From contig NZ_NESU01000003.1 in the NCBI RefSeq assembly GCF_002287135.1, forward strand, positions 62,001-126,000: a stretch of DNA of 64,000 nt, given 5' to 3'. This document shows, in pieces, positions 8,840 to 17,463 of the stretch. Below the pieces are notes generated by a model that did no database searches, was not told the origin of the DNA, and was given only the letters and a program-made list of their open reading frames with translations. The position numbers and the translations under genes are program-made. Position 1 is the stretch's first letter. Every line of letters starts with the position of its first letter. Origin of the DNA: Helicobacter sp. TUL. GTDB lineage: Bacteria; Campylobacterota; Campylobacteria; Campylobacterales; Helicobacteraceae.

Positions 8840-9861
8840 TAGGGATTCTCCCTTTGTATAAGTTCAAGGAGAATCTTACCAAGATTCACGCGTTGAAGTT
8901 CCACATCTAGTAGTAATGTGTTTTTGATATGAGCGAGGGCTTGTGGCGAGATACCATAGGTATCAAAAATCACAATTTTTTCTAAAAAGTCACTTCGATA
9001 AATATCATTGCTATAAAATTCGTTGATGCAGTTTATGATTGTTTCAGCGGCATTGTGCGCGCGTGCTATATCCCTAAGCTCCTCAATGCGCGATTGCTCT
9101 TCTTGTTTTTGCTTTTGTATTTGGATTTCTTGGGGTAAAAACTCTTCTTGTAAGACTTCCTTGTCAATGTCTTCTAATTCGCCTATCTCTTTGAGTTCAT
9201 CAACAGATGAGCCAATCGCACCCTCAATATTTTTCATATCAAGCAAGGAGTGAATCTCGCCTATTTCCTCTTGGGTGTCATCGCCAATTTCTAGCGCATC
9301 ACCTAGAGAAAAATACCCGCCAAATGAGACACCTTGTGTATCTGCTACCAGCAAACTTACGCTACTGCGTGCTTGGAGAATATACATACAATTGCGTTTG
9401 CGGAGATGTTTTTTGATAAGCATATCAAGCGCAACAAATGGCGAAAAGAGATAATCCAATCCCAAAGCCTTGAGATACCGCACACGATTTTCATCAATGG
9501 CGCGTTTTTGGATATAGCACATCCAATTATCAAAGGTAATAAATACATTATCGTTTGGCTTGATACCAAATTGACTAACTTTTGATTTTTGTGTCGTGCT
9601 TACAAGACCTTGGTTGTAGGTTTTGGAAAAAGCACCCAAAAAACTAAATGGGTATTTGCGTTTATAGGTTTTGATAAGCTTTACTGCTTCTATGGGAAGT
9701 TCGTTGTTAATGCATTTAAAGTCTTTTTGAATCTCTTCTTTAATGCGACCATTTTTTTTTACTATGATACACACATTGCAGGTTTTCCCATCAATATCTA
9801 CACCAATGAGAGTCGTGCAAAAAAATGGTCGCAAGAAGCTAGAGAGATGTAATAAACGCAA
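8839..9861 (-). CDS. PilM-like actin-fold cytoplasmic protein
   Basis: 340 residues, no membrane segment. The N-terminal TLIGVDIDGKTCNVCIIVKK (about 17-36) looks like the phosphate-1 loop of the actin/PilM fold, and YLKALGLDYLFSPFVALDML resembles the PilM/GspL segment that follows the second strand pair. Residues about 190-260 form an acidic, Glu-rich insert with predicted coiled coil that standard PilM lacks. The gene starts with TTG at 9861 (AAGGA seven bases upstream); no better in-frame start fits. It heads a coupled triad with the PilN- and PilO-like genes. Function: probably the cytoplasmic part of an envelope-spanning complex. Confidence 0.55.
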   Translation of the reverse strand: MRLLHLSSFLRPFFCTTLIGVDIDGKTCNVCIIVKKNGRIKEEIQKDFKCINNELPIEAVKLIKTYKRKYPFSFLGAFSKTYNQGLVSTTQKSKVSQFGIKPNDNVFITFDNWMCYIQKRAIDENRVRYLKALGLDYLFSPFVALDMLIKKHLRKRNCMYILQARSSVSLLVADTQGVSFGGYFSLGDALEIGDDTQEEIGEIHSLLDMKNIEGAIGSSVDELKEIGELEDIDKEVLQEEFLPQEIQIQKQKQEEQSRIEELRDIARAHNAAETIINCINEFYSNDIYRSDFLEKIVIFDTYGISPQALAHIKNTLLLDVELQRVNLGKILLELIQRENP

Positions 9862-9890
9862 TCTAATTCCTTAAAGTCAAAGTTATTTCT

Positions 9891-9896
9891 ATTGTA
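9891..9896 (-). promoter_or_regulatory. Putative -10 box for the PilM-like operon
   Basis: On the minus strand TACAAT lies about 30 bases before the TTG start, preceded by an A/T-rich tract with eight A in a row. It sits in the 47-base gap after the acyltransferase gene and is the only candidate there. Confidence 0.35.
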
Positions 9897-9908
9897 TCCA
9901 AATTTTTT

Positions 9909-10577
9909 TTAAACTTCTTTATGTATGGTATCCACGCTATCCATATATGCCAAAAGTTTCTCTTTTGCTTCTTGCAATGGCATTTTTGGATCTACAATAA
10001 ATCCTTCAATAGCATAAAAATCAATCGTGCCAAAGGGTTTTGGAATCTTAAATTTATCCCATGTTTTAAGTTCCCAGTATGCACTACATTTCACACGCAA
10101 GGGGACAATAGGCACACCAGTTTTTTGACTCATCGCTACCACACCATCGGCTATGGAATGATAAGGTCCCTTAGGACCATCGGGCGCCATACCTATGTCA
10201 CAACCATTTTTAAGGAGTTGTATAGATTCCATAAGCACTTTTAAACCGCCACGAGAGCTTGATCCACGCAAGATTTGAAACCCAAAATACCTACAAAGTG
10301 TAACCATAAGTTCGGCATCAAAATGATGTGACGCCATAAGATAAAAACCTTTTGAGCGTTGTTTAAAGGCTTTTTGGTGCGTATTTAGATAGCGATACAA
10401 AAATGGCAGCATTAAAAATTCGCCATGCCAAAAAGCACCAACAAAGTTATTGTGTATCATTGCCTCATGAAAATGGAATCTGCGTCGTGATGTGAGATAT
10501 AACACCCAAAGCAACACCCACACAATACGCGGTAAAAAAAACAAAATGAGTTTGCGCTTGGTTTGTTTAGAAAGCAT
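9909..10577 (-). CDS. Lysophospholipid acyltransferase-like protein, DUF374 family
   Basis: 222 residues with one N-terminal hydrophobic segment (about 8-27). DUF374 is a branch of the LPLAT superfamily. Visible motifs are GAFWHGEFLMLPFL (family variant of the first block), MASHHFDAELMVTL, and MAPDGPKGPYHSIADGVVAMSQKTGVPIVPLRV, which contains the superfamily's glycine/proline acceptor loop and the closing IVP block; the His-x4-Asp pair is likely HHFDAE. It probably transfers acyl chains to a membrane lipid or lipid A-like substrate at the inner membrane. It could share transcription with the PilM-like operon, but a promoter-like TACAAT separates them. Confidence 0.8.
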   Translation of the reverse strand: MLSKQTKRKLILFFLPRIVWVLLWVLYLTSRRRFHFHEAMIHNNFVGAFWHGEFLMLPFLYRYLNTHQKAFKQRSKGFYLMASHHFDAELMVTLCRYFGFQILRGSSSRGGLKVLMESIQLLKNGCDIGMAPDGPKGPYHSIADGVVAMSQKTGVPIVPLRVKCSAYWELKTWDKFKIPKPFGTIDFYAIEGFIVDPKMPLQEAKEKLLAYMDSVDTIHKEV

Positions 10578-10714
10578 ACAAACCCCTCCTATACGAAAAA
10601 TCGTGGTATTCTAACGCATATTTGCTTACTTACTCTTTAGGCATTTGTTAATCAATGCTTTAGTGTATATTTGGCATAATACATTATTTAGCGACAACTT
10701 GTAAGGAGCGCAAT

Positions 10715-11803
10715 ATGCAAGATATTTTGGAACAAGCATTAAGTGGTGAGAATCTTAATGAAAATGAGTTAGTAAAGCTTTATGATTTGGATATTTTTAC
10801 ATTGGGTAAAGCCGCAGATTCTATCCGCACTCAAAAATACCAAAAAAAGGCATTTTTTAATCTCAATCGTCATATAAACCCTAGTAACATTTGTGCTGAT
10901 GTGTGTAAGTTTTGTGCATTTTCGGCGCATAGAAAAAACCCAAACCCTTATGAAATGAGCTTAGATGATATTCTTGCACAAGCAACCGCTTCTTATAACA
11001 ATGGCGCAAAAGAAGTGCATATTGTCTCTAGCCACAATCCAAACTATACATATGAGTGGTATATGAATGTTTTTAGGGAAGTAAAAAAAGCCTTGCCACA
11101 GATTCATATCAAGGCATTGACTGCCGCAGAAGTGGATTTTTTGGATAGAAAGTTTGGCAAGGGATATAAGCAGGTGCTAGCAGATATGCTAGAAGCTGGG
11201 GTAGATTCTATGCCTGGTGGTGGTGCAGAGATTTTTGATGAGGGGGTGCGCGCGTATATTTGCAAAGGAAAGGTAAGCTCTACGCGTTGGCTTGAGATTC
11301 ATAGACATTGGCATTCTTTGGGCAAGATGAGTAATGCGACTATGTTGTTTGGGCATGTAGAATCTAAAGTCCATAGAATAAATCATATGCTTCGTTTGCG
11401 AGAGGCACAAAGTCCGCAAGATAAAGTAGATTCTAAACAAGGGGGATTTAATGCGTTTATTCCTTTGTTGTATCAAAGACACAATAATTATCTTGATGTC
11501 AAAGAGTTTCCAAGCGGACAAGAGATTTTAAAAACTATTTCTATAGCGCGTATTTTGCTCTCTAATATTCCACATATTAAAGCATATTGGGCTACTTTGG
11601 GGATTAATCTTGCAGTGGTGGCACAAGAGTTTGGCGCAGATGATTTAGATGGCACGATTGAGGTAGAAAGCATACAATCTGCCGGTGGAGCCAAAAGTAA
11701 AAATGGCTTTGATAAAGATGAGTTAATTTTTCAGATTAAAAATGCCGGATTTACACCTGTAGAGAGAGATTCTCTATATAATGAAATACGCGTTTATGCT
11801 TAA
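10715..11803 (+). CDS. mqnE: Aminodeoxyfutalosine synthase (radical SAM)
   Basis: 362 residues. MqnE joins SAM-derived 5'-deoxyadenosine to 3-[(1-carboxyvinyl)oxy]benzoate, a step of the futalosine menaquinone pathway used by Helicobacter and Campylobacter. The sequence NRHINPSNICADVCKFCAFS (about 50-69) has the CxxxCxxC cluster with the N-terminal NRHINP typical of MqnE rather than MqnC, followed by EVHIVSSHNPNYTYEWY and SMPGGGAEIF. Length is normal. RBS AAGGAG seven bases before ATG. It is 50 bases before lpxC and probably co-transcribed with it. Confidence 0.95.
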   Translation: MQDILEQALSGENLNENELVKLYDLDIFTLGKAADSIRTQKYQKKAFFNLNRHINPSNICADVCKFCAFSAHRKNPNPYEMSLDDILAQATASYNNGAKEVHIVSSHNPNYTYEWYMNVFREVKKALPQIHIKALTAAEVDFLDRKFGKGYKQVLADMLEAGVDSMPGGGAEIFDEGVRAYICKGKVSSTRWLEIHRHWHSLGKMSNATMLFGHVESKVHRINHMLRLREAQSPQDKVDSKQGGFNAFIPLLYQRHNNYLDVKEFPSGQEILKTISIARILLSNIPHIKAYWATLGINLAVVAQEFGADDLDGTIEVESIQSAGGAKSKNGFDKDELIFQIKNAGFTPVERDSLYNEIRVYA

Positions 11804-11853
11804 AATAACGCCTAAAAGTCGATGTTAGAGATGAAAGAATATGGAGGCGATGT

Positions 11854-12753
11854 ATGAAACAAAAAACCATTCAAAATAAAGTAGAGCTTGTAGGGATAGG
11901 ACTACACAAGGGCGTGCCTGTAACAATGAGCTTAGAGCCTTTGGCAGAAAATAGTGGCATTGTATTTTATCGCCAAGATTTGGGAGTGAGTATCGAGCTA
12001 AAACCCCAAAATGTGATTGATACAACTATGGCAACCGTGCTTGGTAAAGATAATGCCAAGGTTTCAACAATCGAGCACCTGCTTTCTGCTATCCACGCGC
12101 ATGGGATTGATAATCTCAAAATTTCACTAGATAATGAAGAAGTGCCAATTATGGATGGTAGCGCGATAGGGTATTGTATGTTGATTCAAGAGGCTGGGAT
12201 TGTTACACAAAATGCACCCAAAAAAGCATTGGGCATAAAAAAACCTATAGAGGTAAAAGATGGTGATAAATTTGTGCGTTTGGAGCCAAGTGAGAAAACA
12301 ATTTTTGATTTTTCTATCCAATTTCCACACCAAGCCATTAAAAACCAATCCTATAAATTTACCTTTAGCACCAAAGCATATATTGAGGAAATTGCGCGTG
12401 CGAGGACATTTGGCTTTTTAAATGAAGTAAATTACCTCCGATCCATAGGTTTAGCAAAGGGCGGGGATTTAAGTAATTGTATCGTGCTTGATGATAATGG
12501 CGTGATGAATAAAGAGGGGTTGCGCTATAAAGATGAATTTGTGCGACATAAGATTTTAGATGCTATCGGTGATATGGCGTTGATTGGAATGCCTTTGCTT
12601 GGCACATATGTAGCCTTTGCCGGAAGCCATAAACTAAACCACCTTTTGACAGAAAAGATCTTGAGTGATGAGAGTGCGTATGAGGTGATTTCACTTGAAG
12701 ATGTGGCAGAAGATGAGGCTATGGATTATGCCCTCACTCCGCAAAATGCGTAA
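11854..12753 (+). CDS. lpxC: UDP-3-O-acyl-N-acetylglucosamine deacetylase
   Basis: 299 residues. LpxC is the zinc enzyme for the committed step of lipid A synthesis. Characteristic blocks are [11 protein letters not shown] near the N terminus, [17 protein letters not shown] with the first zinc His, [46 protein letters not shown] with the second zinc His and Asp, and GSHKLNHLL with the active-site His. All catalytic residues seem present and the length equals other epsilonproteobacterial LpxC. RBS GGAGG seven bases before the ATG. Confidence 0.97.
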   Translation: MKQKTIQNKVELVGIGLHKGVPVTMSLEPLAENSGIVFYRQDLGVSIELKPQNVIDTTMATVLGKDNAKVSTIEHLLSAIHAHGIDNLKISLDNEEVPIMDGSAIGYCMLIQEAGIVTQNAPKKALGIKKPIEVKDGDKFVRLEPSEKTIFDFSIQFPHQAIKNQSYKFTFSTKAYIEEIARARTFGFLNEVNYLRSIGLAKGGDLSNCIVLDDNGVMNKEGLRYKDEFVRHKILDAIGDMALIGMPLLGTYVAFAGSHKLNHLLTEKILSDESAYEVISLEDVAEDEAMDYALTPQNA

Positions 12754-12782
12754 TTAGGACATACGGATTAGATTCACATATG

Positions 12783-12800
12783 CAGAGATACGAATCTCTG
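12783..12800 (+). terminator. Hairpin after lpxC
   Basis: Perfect 7-bp stem CAGAGAT/ATCTCTG with a four-base ACGA loop, 30 bases after the lpxC stop and followed by TGATATTTTTG. Position and the short T-run fit an intrinsic terminator. Confidence 0.55.
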
Positions 12801-12840
12801 TGATATTTTTGTAAAGTGATGTTGCAATCTTTGCAATAGT

Positions 12841-12878
12841 TTAGAATCTGTTTTGAGATTCTAATTTTGAGATTCTAA
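12841..12878. terminator. AGAWTCT hairpin between convergent genes
   Basis: TTAGAATCT (12841-12849) pairs perfectly with AGATTCTAA (12856-12864) across a six-base loop; a second AGATTCTAA follows at 12870-12878, and the spacer reads TTTTG. The structure lies between lpxC and the convergent membrane-protein gene and overlaps the last codons of the latter. It could end transcripts in both directions. The arms are the over-represented AGAWTCT word. Confidence 0.5.
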
Positions 12879-14162
12879 CAGGGGTGTTTGTGTGAGGTAA
12901 TCGCTGCTTTGTAGCGTATGTTTGTCGCTATATTGCCCAAATTCTTGCAAAAGCAATAACGCACTATTGTATGCAGAGACAAGTTTGATAATCTCTCCTT
13001 TGGTTTTTGTGCGTTGTGTGTTGGGATCATTGAGGATATGCTCAAGAGATTGGAGATGATGTAGTTGGGAGTAGATACTTATACTTGGTGTAGCAAATCC
13101 TCCTAACCCAAAGCATACCACAAATCCCACCGATATAATCCGCATAAAATCTTTTTTTATGGATGTGGACGCAATAAGGTGAAATTTTAGGATCATATAG
13201 CTTATCACCACAAAGACAAAAAACACTCCAGTCAATAAGACAAAGATTCTATTTGGTGTGAATCCATATGTATTGATACGCACACTAATTGCCCAAATTG
13301 CTATAGATTCTAAGATACATGCAACCACCAAAAACATAAAAGATATTTTAGGTTTATGAGATACCGCATTCGCCCACGCTAATAACACCAAGAAAATACC
13401 AATCCATAGCACTATATGCACTACCCCATCAAAATATTGCTGTGGGGAAAGTGCATAAAGACCAAGCAGTAGTATATATCCAAATGCAAAAATATTAAAA
13501 ACCCATAGCACAATGGCATTTAAAGGTTTGTGAGAAGATCTATTTTGGATAGTTGCTAAAAATCCCAAAAGCCTGACACAAAGCCCATATGCATAGAGAC
13601 ATAAAACAAAAAGAGTAAAAAATAGCCAAATATAGTCCATACTAATAAAATTCTCTACAAGCTCTTCGACACCGATAGCAAATAAATCCATAAGTCCTGC
13701 CCCTAAGCACCAAAGAAGCACATTCACACATATGGCTTTTATAAAACTCATGAATCTGTCTATATCTTGTAGCACCACATATGCAAATACACCCAATACT
13801 ACAGCATTAAGACTTGCATAGTAATACACATATTTTATGTTACCATATGTCGAAGTAAGACTAAAAAATCCATTTTGAAATACCAGATAATAAACTATCA
13901 AGCTTACTACCAATACTATGAGTGCGCCAAAGCCAATGCCCGTGAGTGTATTGGCTTTACGGATTTTACACATAAGAGAATCTACCACGATACTAAACCA
14001 AAAGACAAAAAAGAAAAAACAACCCCAATATATCGTTGTTAAAGTATAAATTCGACCTATTAATATCCACAAGGTTACATACCCAAAGTATGCGCTAAGA
14101 ACAATAAATCCAAGAGGATATGCTCTAAGCACACACAAAAGATATTCTTTGTAGTTTTTCAT
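12861..14162 (-). CDS. Polytopic membrane protein, DUF4153-like
   Basis: 433 residues with about eleven transmembrane helices filling residues 15-355 and a soluble C-terminal tail of about 70 residues. The general plan, many short helices with aromatic-rich segments such as YFDGVVHIVLWIGIFLVLLA and a late NRIFVLLTGVFFVFVV block, resembles DUF4153/DUF4173 proteins, whose role is unknown. No catalytic motif is visible. It lies 15 bases after gltX and should be the last gene of the operon 15998-12861. The stop codon is inside an AGAWTCT hairpin. Confidence 0.6.
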   Translation of the reverse strand: MKNYKEYLLCVLRAYPLGFIVLSAYFGYVTLWILIGRIYTLTTIYWGCFFFFVFWFSIVVDSLMCKIRKANTLTGIGFGALIVLVVSLIVYYLVFQNGFFSLTSTYGNIKYVYYYASLNAVVLGVFAYVVLQDIDRFMSFIKAICVNVLLWCLGAGLMDLFAIGVEELVENFISMDYIWLFFTLFVLCLYAYGLCVRLLGFLATIQNRSSHKPLNAIVLWVFNIFAFGYILLLGLYALSPQQYFDGVVHIVLWIGIFLVLLAWANAVSHKPKISFMFLVVACILESIAIWAISVRINTYGFTPNRIFVLLTGVFFVFVVISYMILKFHLIASTSIKKDFMRIISVGFVVCFGLGGFATPSISIYSQLHHLQSLEHILNDPNTQRTKTKGEIIKLVSAYNSALLLLQEFGQYSDKHTLQSSDYLTQTPLLESQN

Positions 14163-14177
14163 CTGTAAGGTTAGTTA

Positions 14178-15500
14178 TTATTTTAAACGCACAATATCTT
14201 GCAAGAAGTATTGTAAAAATGGATATAACTCGTGTAGCTCCAAGCCGTGTGATGTGCCAGTGAGCAAGATTCTAAGAGGCTTAAAGAAATTTTTGCCTTT
14301 TAAACCTGTGCGAGCCATAAGCTCGGTTTTGAGGGATTCATACTCACGCAAGGCTAGAGAATGTTCTTGCATAAGTGTTTGGAATCCTGCATAGAGAATC
14401 TGACAAGATTCACTAAAATCTTGATCCTCATAGAGTGCAAAAATATCTTTTGGGGCAAAGATAGCATCGATTTTTTCTCGAATTTCATTGAGTGTGCTTG
14501 CTTCTTGTAAATAGAGTTTTGCCAAGCCACCTACACTCGCATCTGTCGTGTTAAGCAATAGAGCCAACTCGCTTTCATTAAGCATTTTAAGATGTTCACG
14601 ATTGATAAAGCGCAATTTTTTTATGTCAAATTTTACGGGCGATTTTGCGATATTTTTGATATCAAACCACTCTAGTGCATCTTGTAGTCTAAAGATTTCT
14701 GTTGGTGTTTTATTGCCCATAGCAATGAGATAATTCATAATCGCTTGAGGCAAAAAGCCTTGCTCTAGGAGCCAATTAACGCTTGAGGCATTATCGCGCT
14801 TACTCATCTTAGAGCCACTTTCTCCAAGAATAATAGGCAAATGCGCATATCCAATGTCTTTGGTGTAATCTAGGTATTTTCGCACCAGAATCTGTCTAGG
14901 CGTGTTGCTTACATGATCTTCACCACGCACAATAAAGCTAATATCATAGAGCATATCATCAACCGCACATGCAAAGTTATATGTAGGAATCCCATCTTCT
15001 TTGAGGATTACAAAACTATCAATCTCATTAGGTCCAAAACTAATCTCGCCTTTAATTTCATCGAGAAATTTTATTGTTTCTTGCGCTCCTTTTAGTCGCA
15101 CCACAGGTTTTGGATTAGAATCTTTGTGTAAAGTCGCCCAAGATTCATCATAGCGAAATGGTTTTTTTTGTTTTTTGGCTTCCTCGCGTTTTTGATCTAA
15201 AAATTCTTTGGTGCAATAGCAATAAAATGCATAATCTTTAGAGATAAGGTATTCAGCGATTTTTTGATGATAGCCAAAGTTATGGCTTTGATACACAAGC
15301 TTATCCCACAAAAGCCCAAAGAGATTAAGAATGCTTAAAATCTCTTTGTCCTTGCCTTCAATATTGCGCGCAAGATCTGTATCTTCTATGCGGATTAAAA
15401 AGGGTTGGTTGGTTTGCTTGGCGATGATGTAGTTAAAAATAGCGGCACGGAGATTGCCAATATGCATATCACCCGTTGGTGAGGGAGCAAAGCGTAGCAT
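14178..15500 (-). CDS. gltX: Glutamyl-tRNA synthetase, GltX2 type
   Basis: 440 residues, class I synthetase. RFAPSPTGDMHIGNLRAAIF (residues 3-22) holds the HIGH-type motif HIGN and GSKMSKRDNASSV the KMSKR loop. Length and N terminus match the second Helicobacter GluRS (about 439 residues), which in H. pylori charges tRNA-Gln with glutamate as substrate for the amidotransferase GatCAB; the discriminating GluRS1 would be elsewhere. The tRNA specificity is taken from family knowledge, not read here. Start ATG 15500 is three bases after the stop of the flagellin-like gene, so the two are co-transcribed. Confidence 0.9.
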   Translation of the reverse strand: MLRFAPSPTGDMHIGNLRAAIFNYIIAKQTNQPFLIRIEDTDLARNIEGKDKEILSILNLFGLLWDKLVYQSHNFGYHQKIAEYLISKDYAFYCYCTKEFLDQKREEAKKQKKPFRYDESWATLHKDSNPKPVVRLKGAQETIKFLDEIKGEISFGPNEIDSFVILKEDGIPTYNFACAVDDMLYDISFIVRGEDHVSNTPRQILVRKYLDYTKDIGYAHLPIILGESGSKMSKRDNASSVNWLLEQGFLPQAIMNYLIAMGNKTPTEIFRLQDALEWFDIKNIAKSPVKFDIKKLRFINREHLKMLNESELALLLNTTDASVGGLAKLYLQEASTLNEIREKIDAIFAPKDIFALYEDQDFSESCQILYAGFQTLMQEHSLALREYESLKTELMARTGLKGKNFFKPLRILLTGTSHGLELHELYPFLQYFLQDIVRLK

Positions 15501-15503
15501 AAT

Positions 15504-15998
15504 CTAGCCTTTTAGCATAGTAGCAAGTTTAGTGCTATCTACAGATTCAAAACGCTTATTTGAAGGCGCAAGGAGGGCCTCGCTAAGTTCTAAAAGCAAG
15601 TCGTTAGATTCAGCGCGTTTGTCTTCTATAAAGCCTTTCATTGCACTAAAATCTTGCGACAAAGCCAAGGGATTTTCAAAACAAATATCTTTCATACTTC
15701 CATTGATTTTAGCGCTTAGGGGTGTGTCAAAAAGTGGAGTGCCCATAAATTTTGTGTTTTGAATAATTTCTTCTATGCGCACACATGCGTTATTTTGTAA
15801 GGTTTGTAATTCTTCTGCGCTGACACAATCCTCTAGCTCACAAGATTCTATCTCTTTGAGAATCTTCGTAAGGCTTATATTTGTGATTTGCAATGCGCCA
15901 ATAAATTCATTAAGACCTTTAGAATCTTCGCCAAAGCGCTTGTGTGGATTGCTTGTAGTAGTATGAAGATGTGATTGCAATGTGGATAATGCTATCAT
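15504..15998 (-). CDS. Flagellin-like FliS co-chaperone (HP1076-like)
   Basis: 164 residues, all-helical prediction, no signal peptide. ALQITNISLTKILKEIES (about 36-53) and LQNNACVRIEEIIQNTKFMG (about 66-85) follow the flagellin D1 pattern, including the strand-turn equivalent NTKFMGTPLFD of flagellin's NTxFNGxxLL. In H. pylori the csd4 neighbour HP1076 is a flagellin-fold protein that binds the export chaperone FliS and solubilises it; here the gene is beside csd4 (divergent, 112-base spacer) and is of like length. Assignment rests on this pattern plus context. It leads the gltX operon. Confidence 0.6.
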   Translation of the reverse strand: MIALSTLQSHLHTTTSNPHKRFGEDSKGLNEFIGALQITNISLTKILKEIESCELEDCVSAEELQTLQNNACVRIEEIIQNTKFMGTPLFDTPLSAKINGSMKDICFENPLALSQDFSAMKGFIEDKRAESNDLLLELSEALLAPSNKRFESVDSTKLATMLKG

Positions 15999-16075
15999 AA
16001 TAAGAATCCTTTGTGTGAAACTTCATAGCCCAAGTCAAGCATATTGTATTCCATAATGTCGCATTGCTTTTATGT

Positions 16076-16081
16076 TATAAT
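16076..16081 (+). promoter_or_regulatory. Putative csd4 -10 box
   Basis: TATAAT 29 bases before the csd4 start, preceded by TATGT as an extended -10. The ten bases ATAATGTCGC here (16077-16086) repeat at 16053-16062, a 24-base periodic direct repeat of unknown meaning. Confidence 0.5.
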
Positions 16082-16110
16082 GTCGCCTTTTTTCAATAAA
16101 AGGAATATGT

Positions 16111-17463
16111 ATGCAGGTAAAAATATGGCGTATTAGTATATTGGTGGCGATGTGTTGTGGTGTGATGTGGGGAGCAAAAATTGCGCCTATTGATTTCAAA
16201 GTCTATGATATGCCAACCAAAGATTCAAGTGGTCCTAGTGTGCTTATTATGTCTGGCATACAAGGCGATGAGCCCGGTGCGTATAATGCAACAAATCTTT
16301 TGCTTCAATACTATACAATTAAAAAGGGCAATATCCGCGTAATACCTGTGCTTAGCCCACATTCTATGTATTATAATAGCCGAGGCGTGTATGGCGATTT
16401 AAATCGTAAATTTGCCACACTTAGCACTACAGATCCTGAATACAACACGATTCAAAAAATCAAAGAACAGATTTTGCGACCTGATGTGCAAGCAATTTTT
16501 CATATGCATGATGGTAGTGGGTTTTATCGTGAGAAATATATCAATGATATGCTCAATCCAAAGCGTTGGGGGAATTGCTCGATTATCGATCAAGATTCTA
16601 TTGAGGTTACCCCATATGGCAATCTTAAAGAGATTATTGCACAGGTGGTAGCACACACAAATACTGGAATCTTAAAGCCTTTGCACACATATCATATTCA
16701 CAATACCTACACCGCTACAAAAGATAAAGAAATGCAAAAAAGCCTTACATTTTTTGCTATCACACACAATAAACCAGCTTTTGCACACGAGGCATCTAAA
16801 ACCTTGCCATTGCGAGAGAAGGTATATTACCATTTACTAGGTATTGAGGGCTTTTTGCAGGCAGTTGGGATTGAATTTGAGCGTAACTTTACGCTAGATC
16901 CACAGACAATTGCAAAACTCATTGATGATCCAAATATTACTTTTAGTATAGATTCACTAATTACCTTACCGCTTTTAGATCTTAAATCACCACTAAATTA
17001 TTTCCCTATGCCACAAAGTGCTAAAACACAGCTCCAAGATTTGCCCATAGATTCTCAAAGCTATATTGTGGGGCTTATGCATAGAGAGGATTCTACTATT
17101 GGTATCAAATATGGTATGCGCACAATGGGCGTGATTAAGCCTTTGTATTTAGAGTTTGATCATACATTGCCAAGCGTATATATGCGTATCGATGGAGAGG
17201 AAGCCAAGGAAGTCAAAATGGGCACAATTATTCAAGCTAAGCAGTCATTTTGGATAGAATCTAAAGAAGGCTATCGTGCCAATGTGATAGGATTTGTTAA
17301 GCCTGGAGATACGAGTCCTAAGCCCCAAGAGTTTGATACACTTATACAAAAAAATAGAATGCTTAAGAAATTTGCTGTTGATAGTGCAAATCGTATGTAT
17401 CGCGTGGAGTTTTATAAAGGCGAGGCATTTGCGGGTATGATTTTGATAGATTTTGTGCCATAA
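16111..17463 (+). CDS. csd4: DL-carboxypeptidase for cell shape
   Basis: 450 residues with a signal peptide (about 1-21). Csd4 trims peptidoglycan tripeptides to dipeptides in the periplasm and is needed for helical shape in H. pylori. It is an M14 enzyme in which the first zinc ligand His is replaced by Gln. Here GIQGDEPG gives Gln51 and Glu54, and HMHDGSGF gives His133, exactly the Gln46/Glu49/His128 spacing of H. pylori Csd4. The two C-terminal beta domains (about 250-450) are also present. The ATG has AAAGGA upstream. The stop overlaps the next start (TAATG). Confidence 0.93.
   Translation: MQVKIWRISILVAMCCGVMWGAKIAPIDFKVYDMPTKDSSGPSVLIMSGIQGDEPGAYNATNLLLQYYTIKKGNIRVIPVLSPHSMYYNSRGVYGDLNRKFATLSTTDPEYNTIQKIKEQILRPDVQAIFHMHDGSGFYREKYINDMLNPKRWGNCSIIDQDSIEVTPYGNLKEIIAQVVAHTNTGILKPLHTYHIHNTYTATKDKEMQKSLTFFAITHNKPAFAHEASKTLPLREKVYYHLLGIEGFLQAVGIEFERNFTLDPQTIAKLIDDPNITFSIDSLITLPLLDLKSPLNYFPMPQSAKTQLQDLPIDSQSYIVGLMHREDSTIGIKYGMRTMGVIKPLYLEFDHTLPSVYMRIDGEEAKEVKMGTIIQAKQSFWIESKEGYRANVIGFVKPGDTSPKPQEFDTLIQKNRMLKKFAVDSANRMYRVEFYKGEAFAGMILIDFVP

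Noticed and set aside
7695-9861. Complete type IV pilus or T2SS in the 5-10 kb operon
   Set aside because: No secretin, ATPase, platform, PilP or pilin gene is present; only the M, N and O-like parts can be supported.
10578-10714. Possible tRNA in the spacer before mqnE
   Set aside because: No acceptor stem pairing, no TTCRANTC T-loop and no CCA; a -10-like CATAAT at 10675-10680 is more plausible.
16053-16086. Direct repeat ATAATGTCGC (two copies 24 bases apart) as a CRISPR-like or operator array
   Set aside because: Only two copies; the second overlaps the -10 box. Too little to call a regulatory site.
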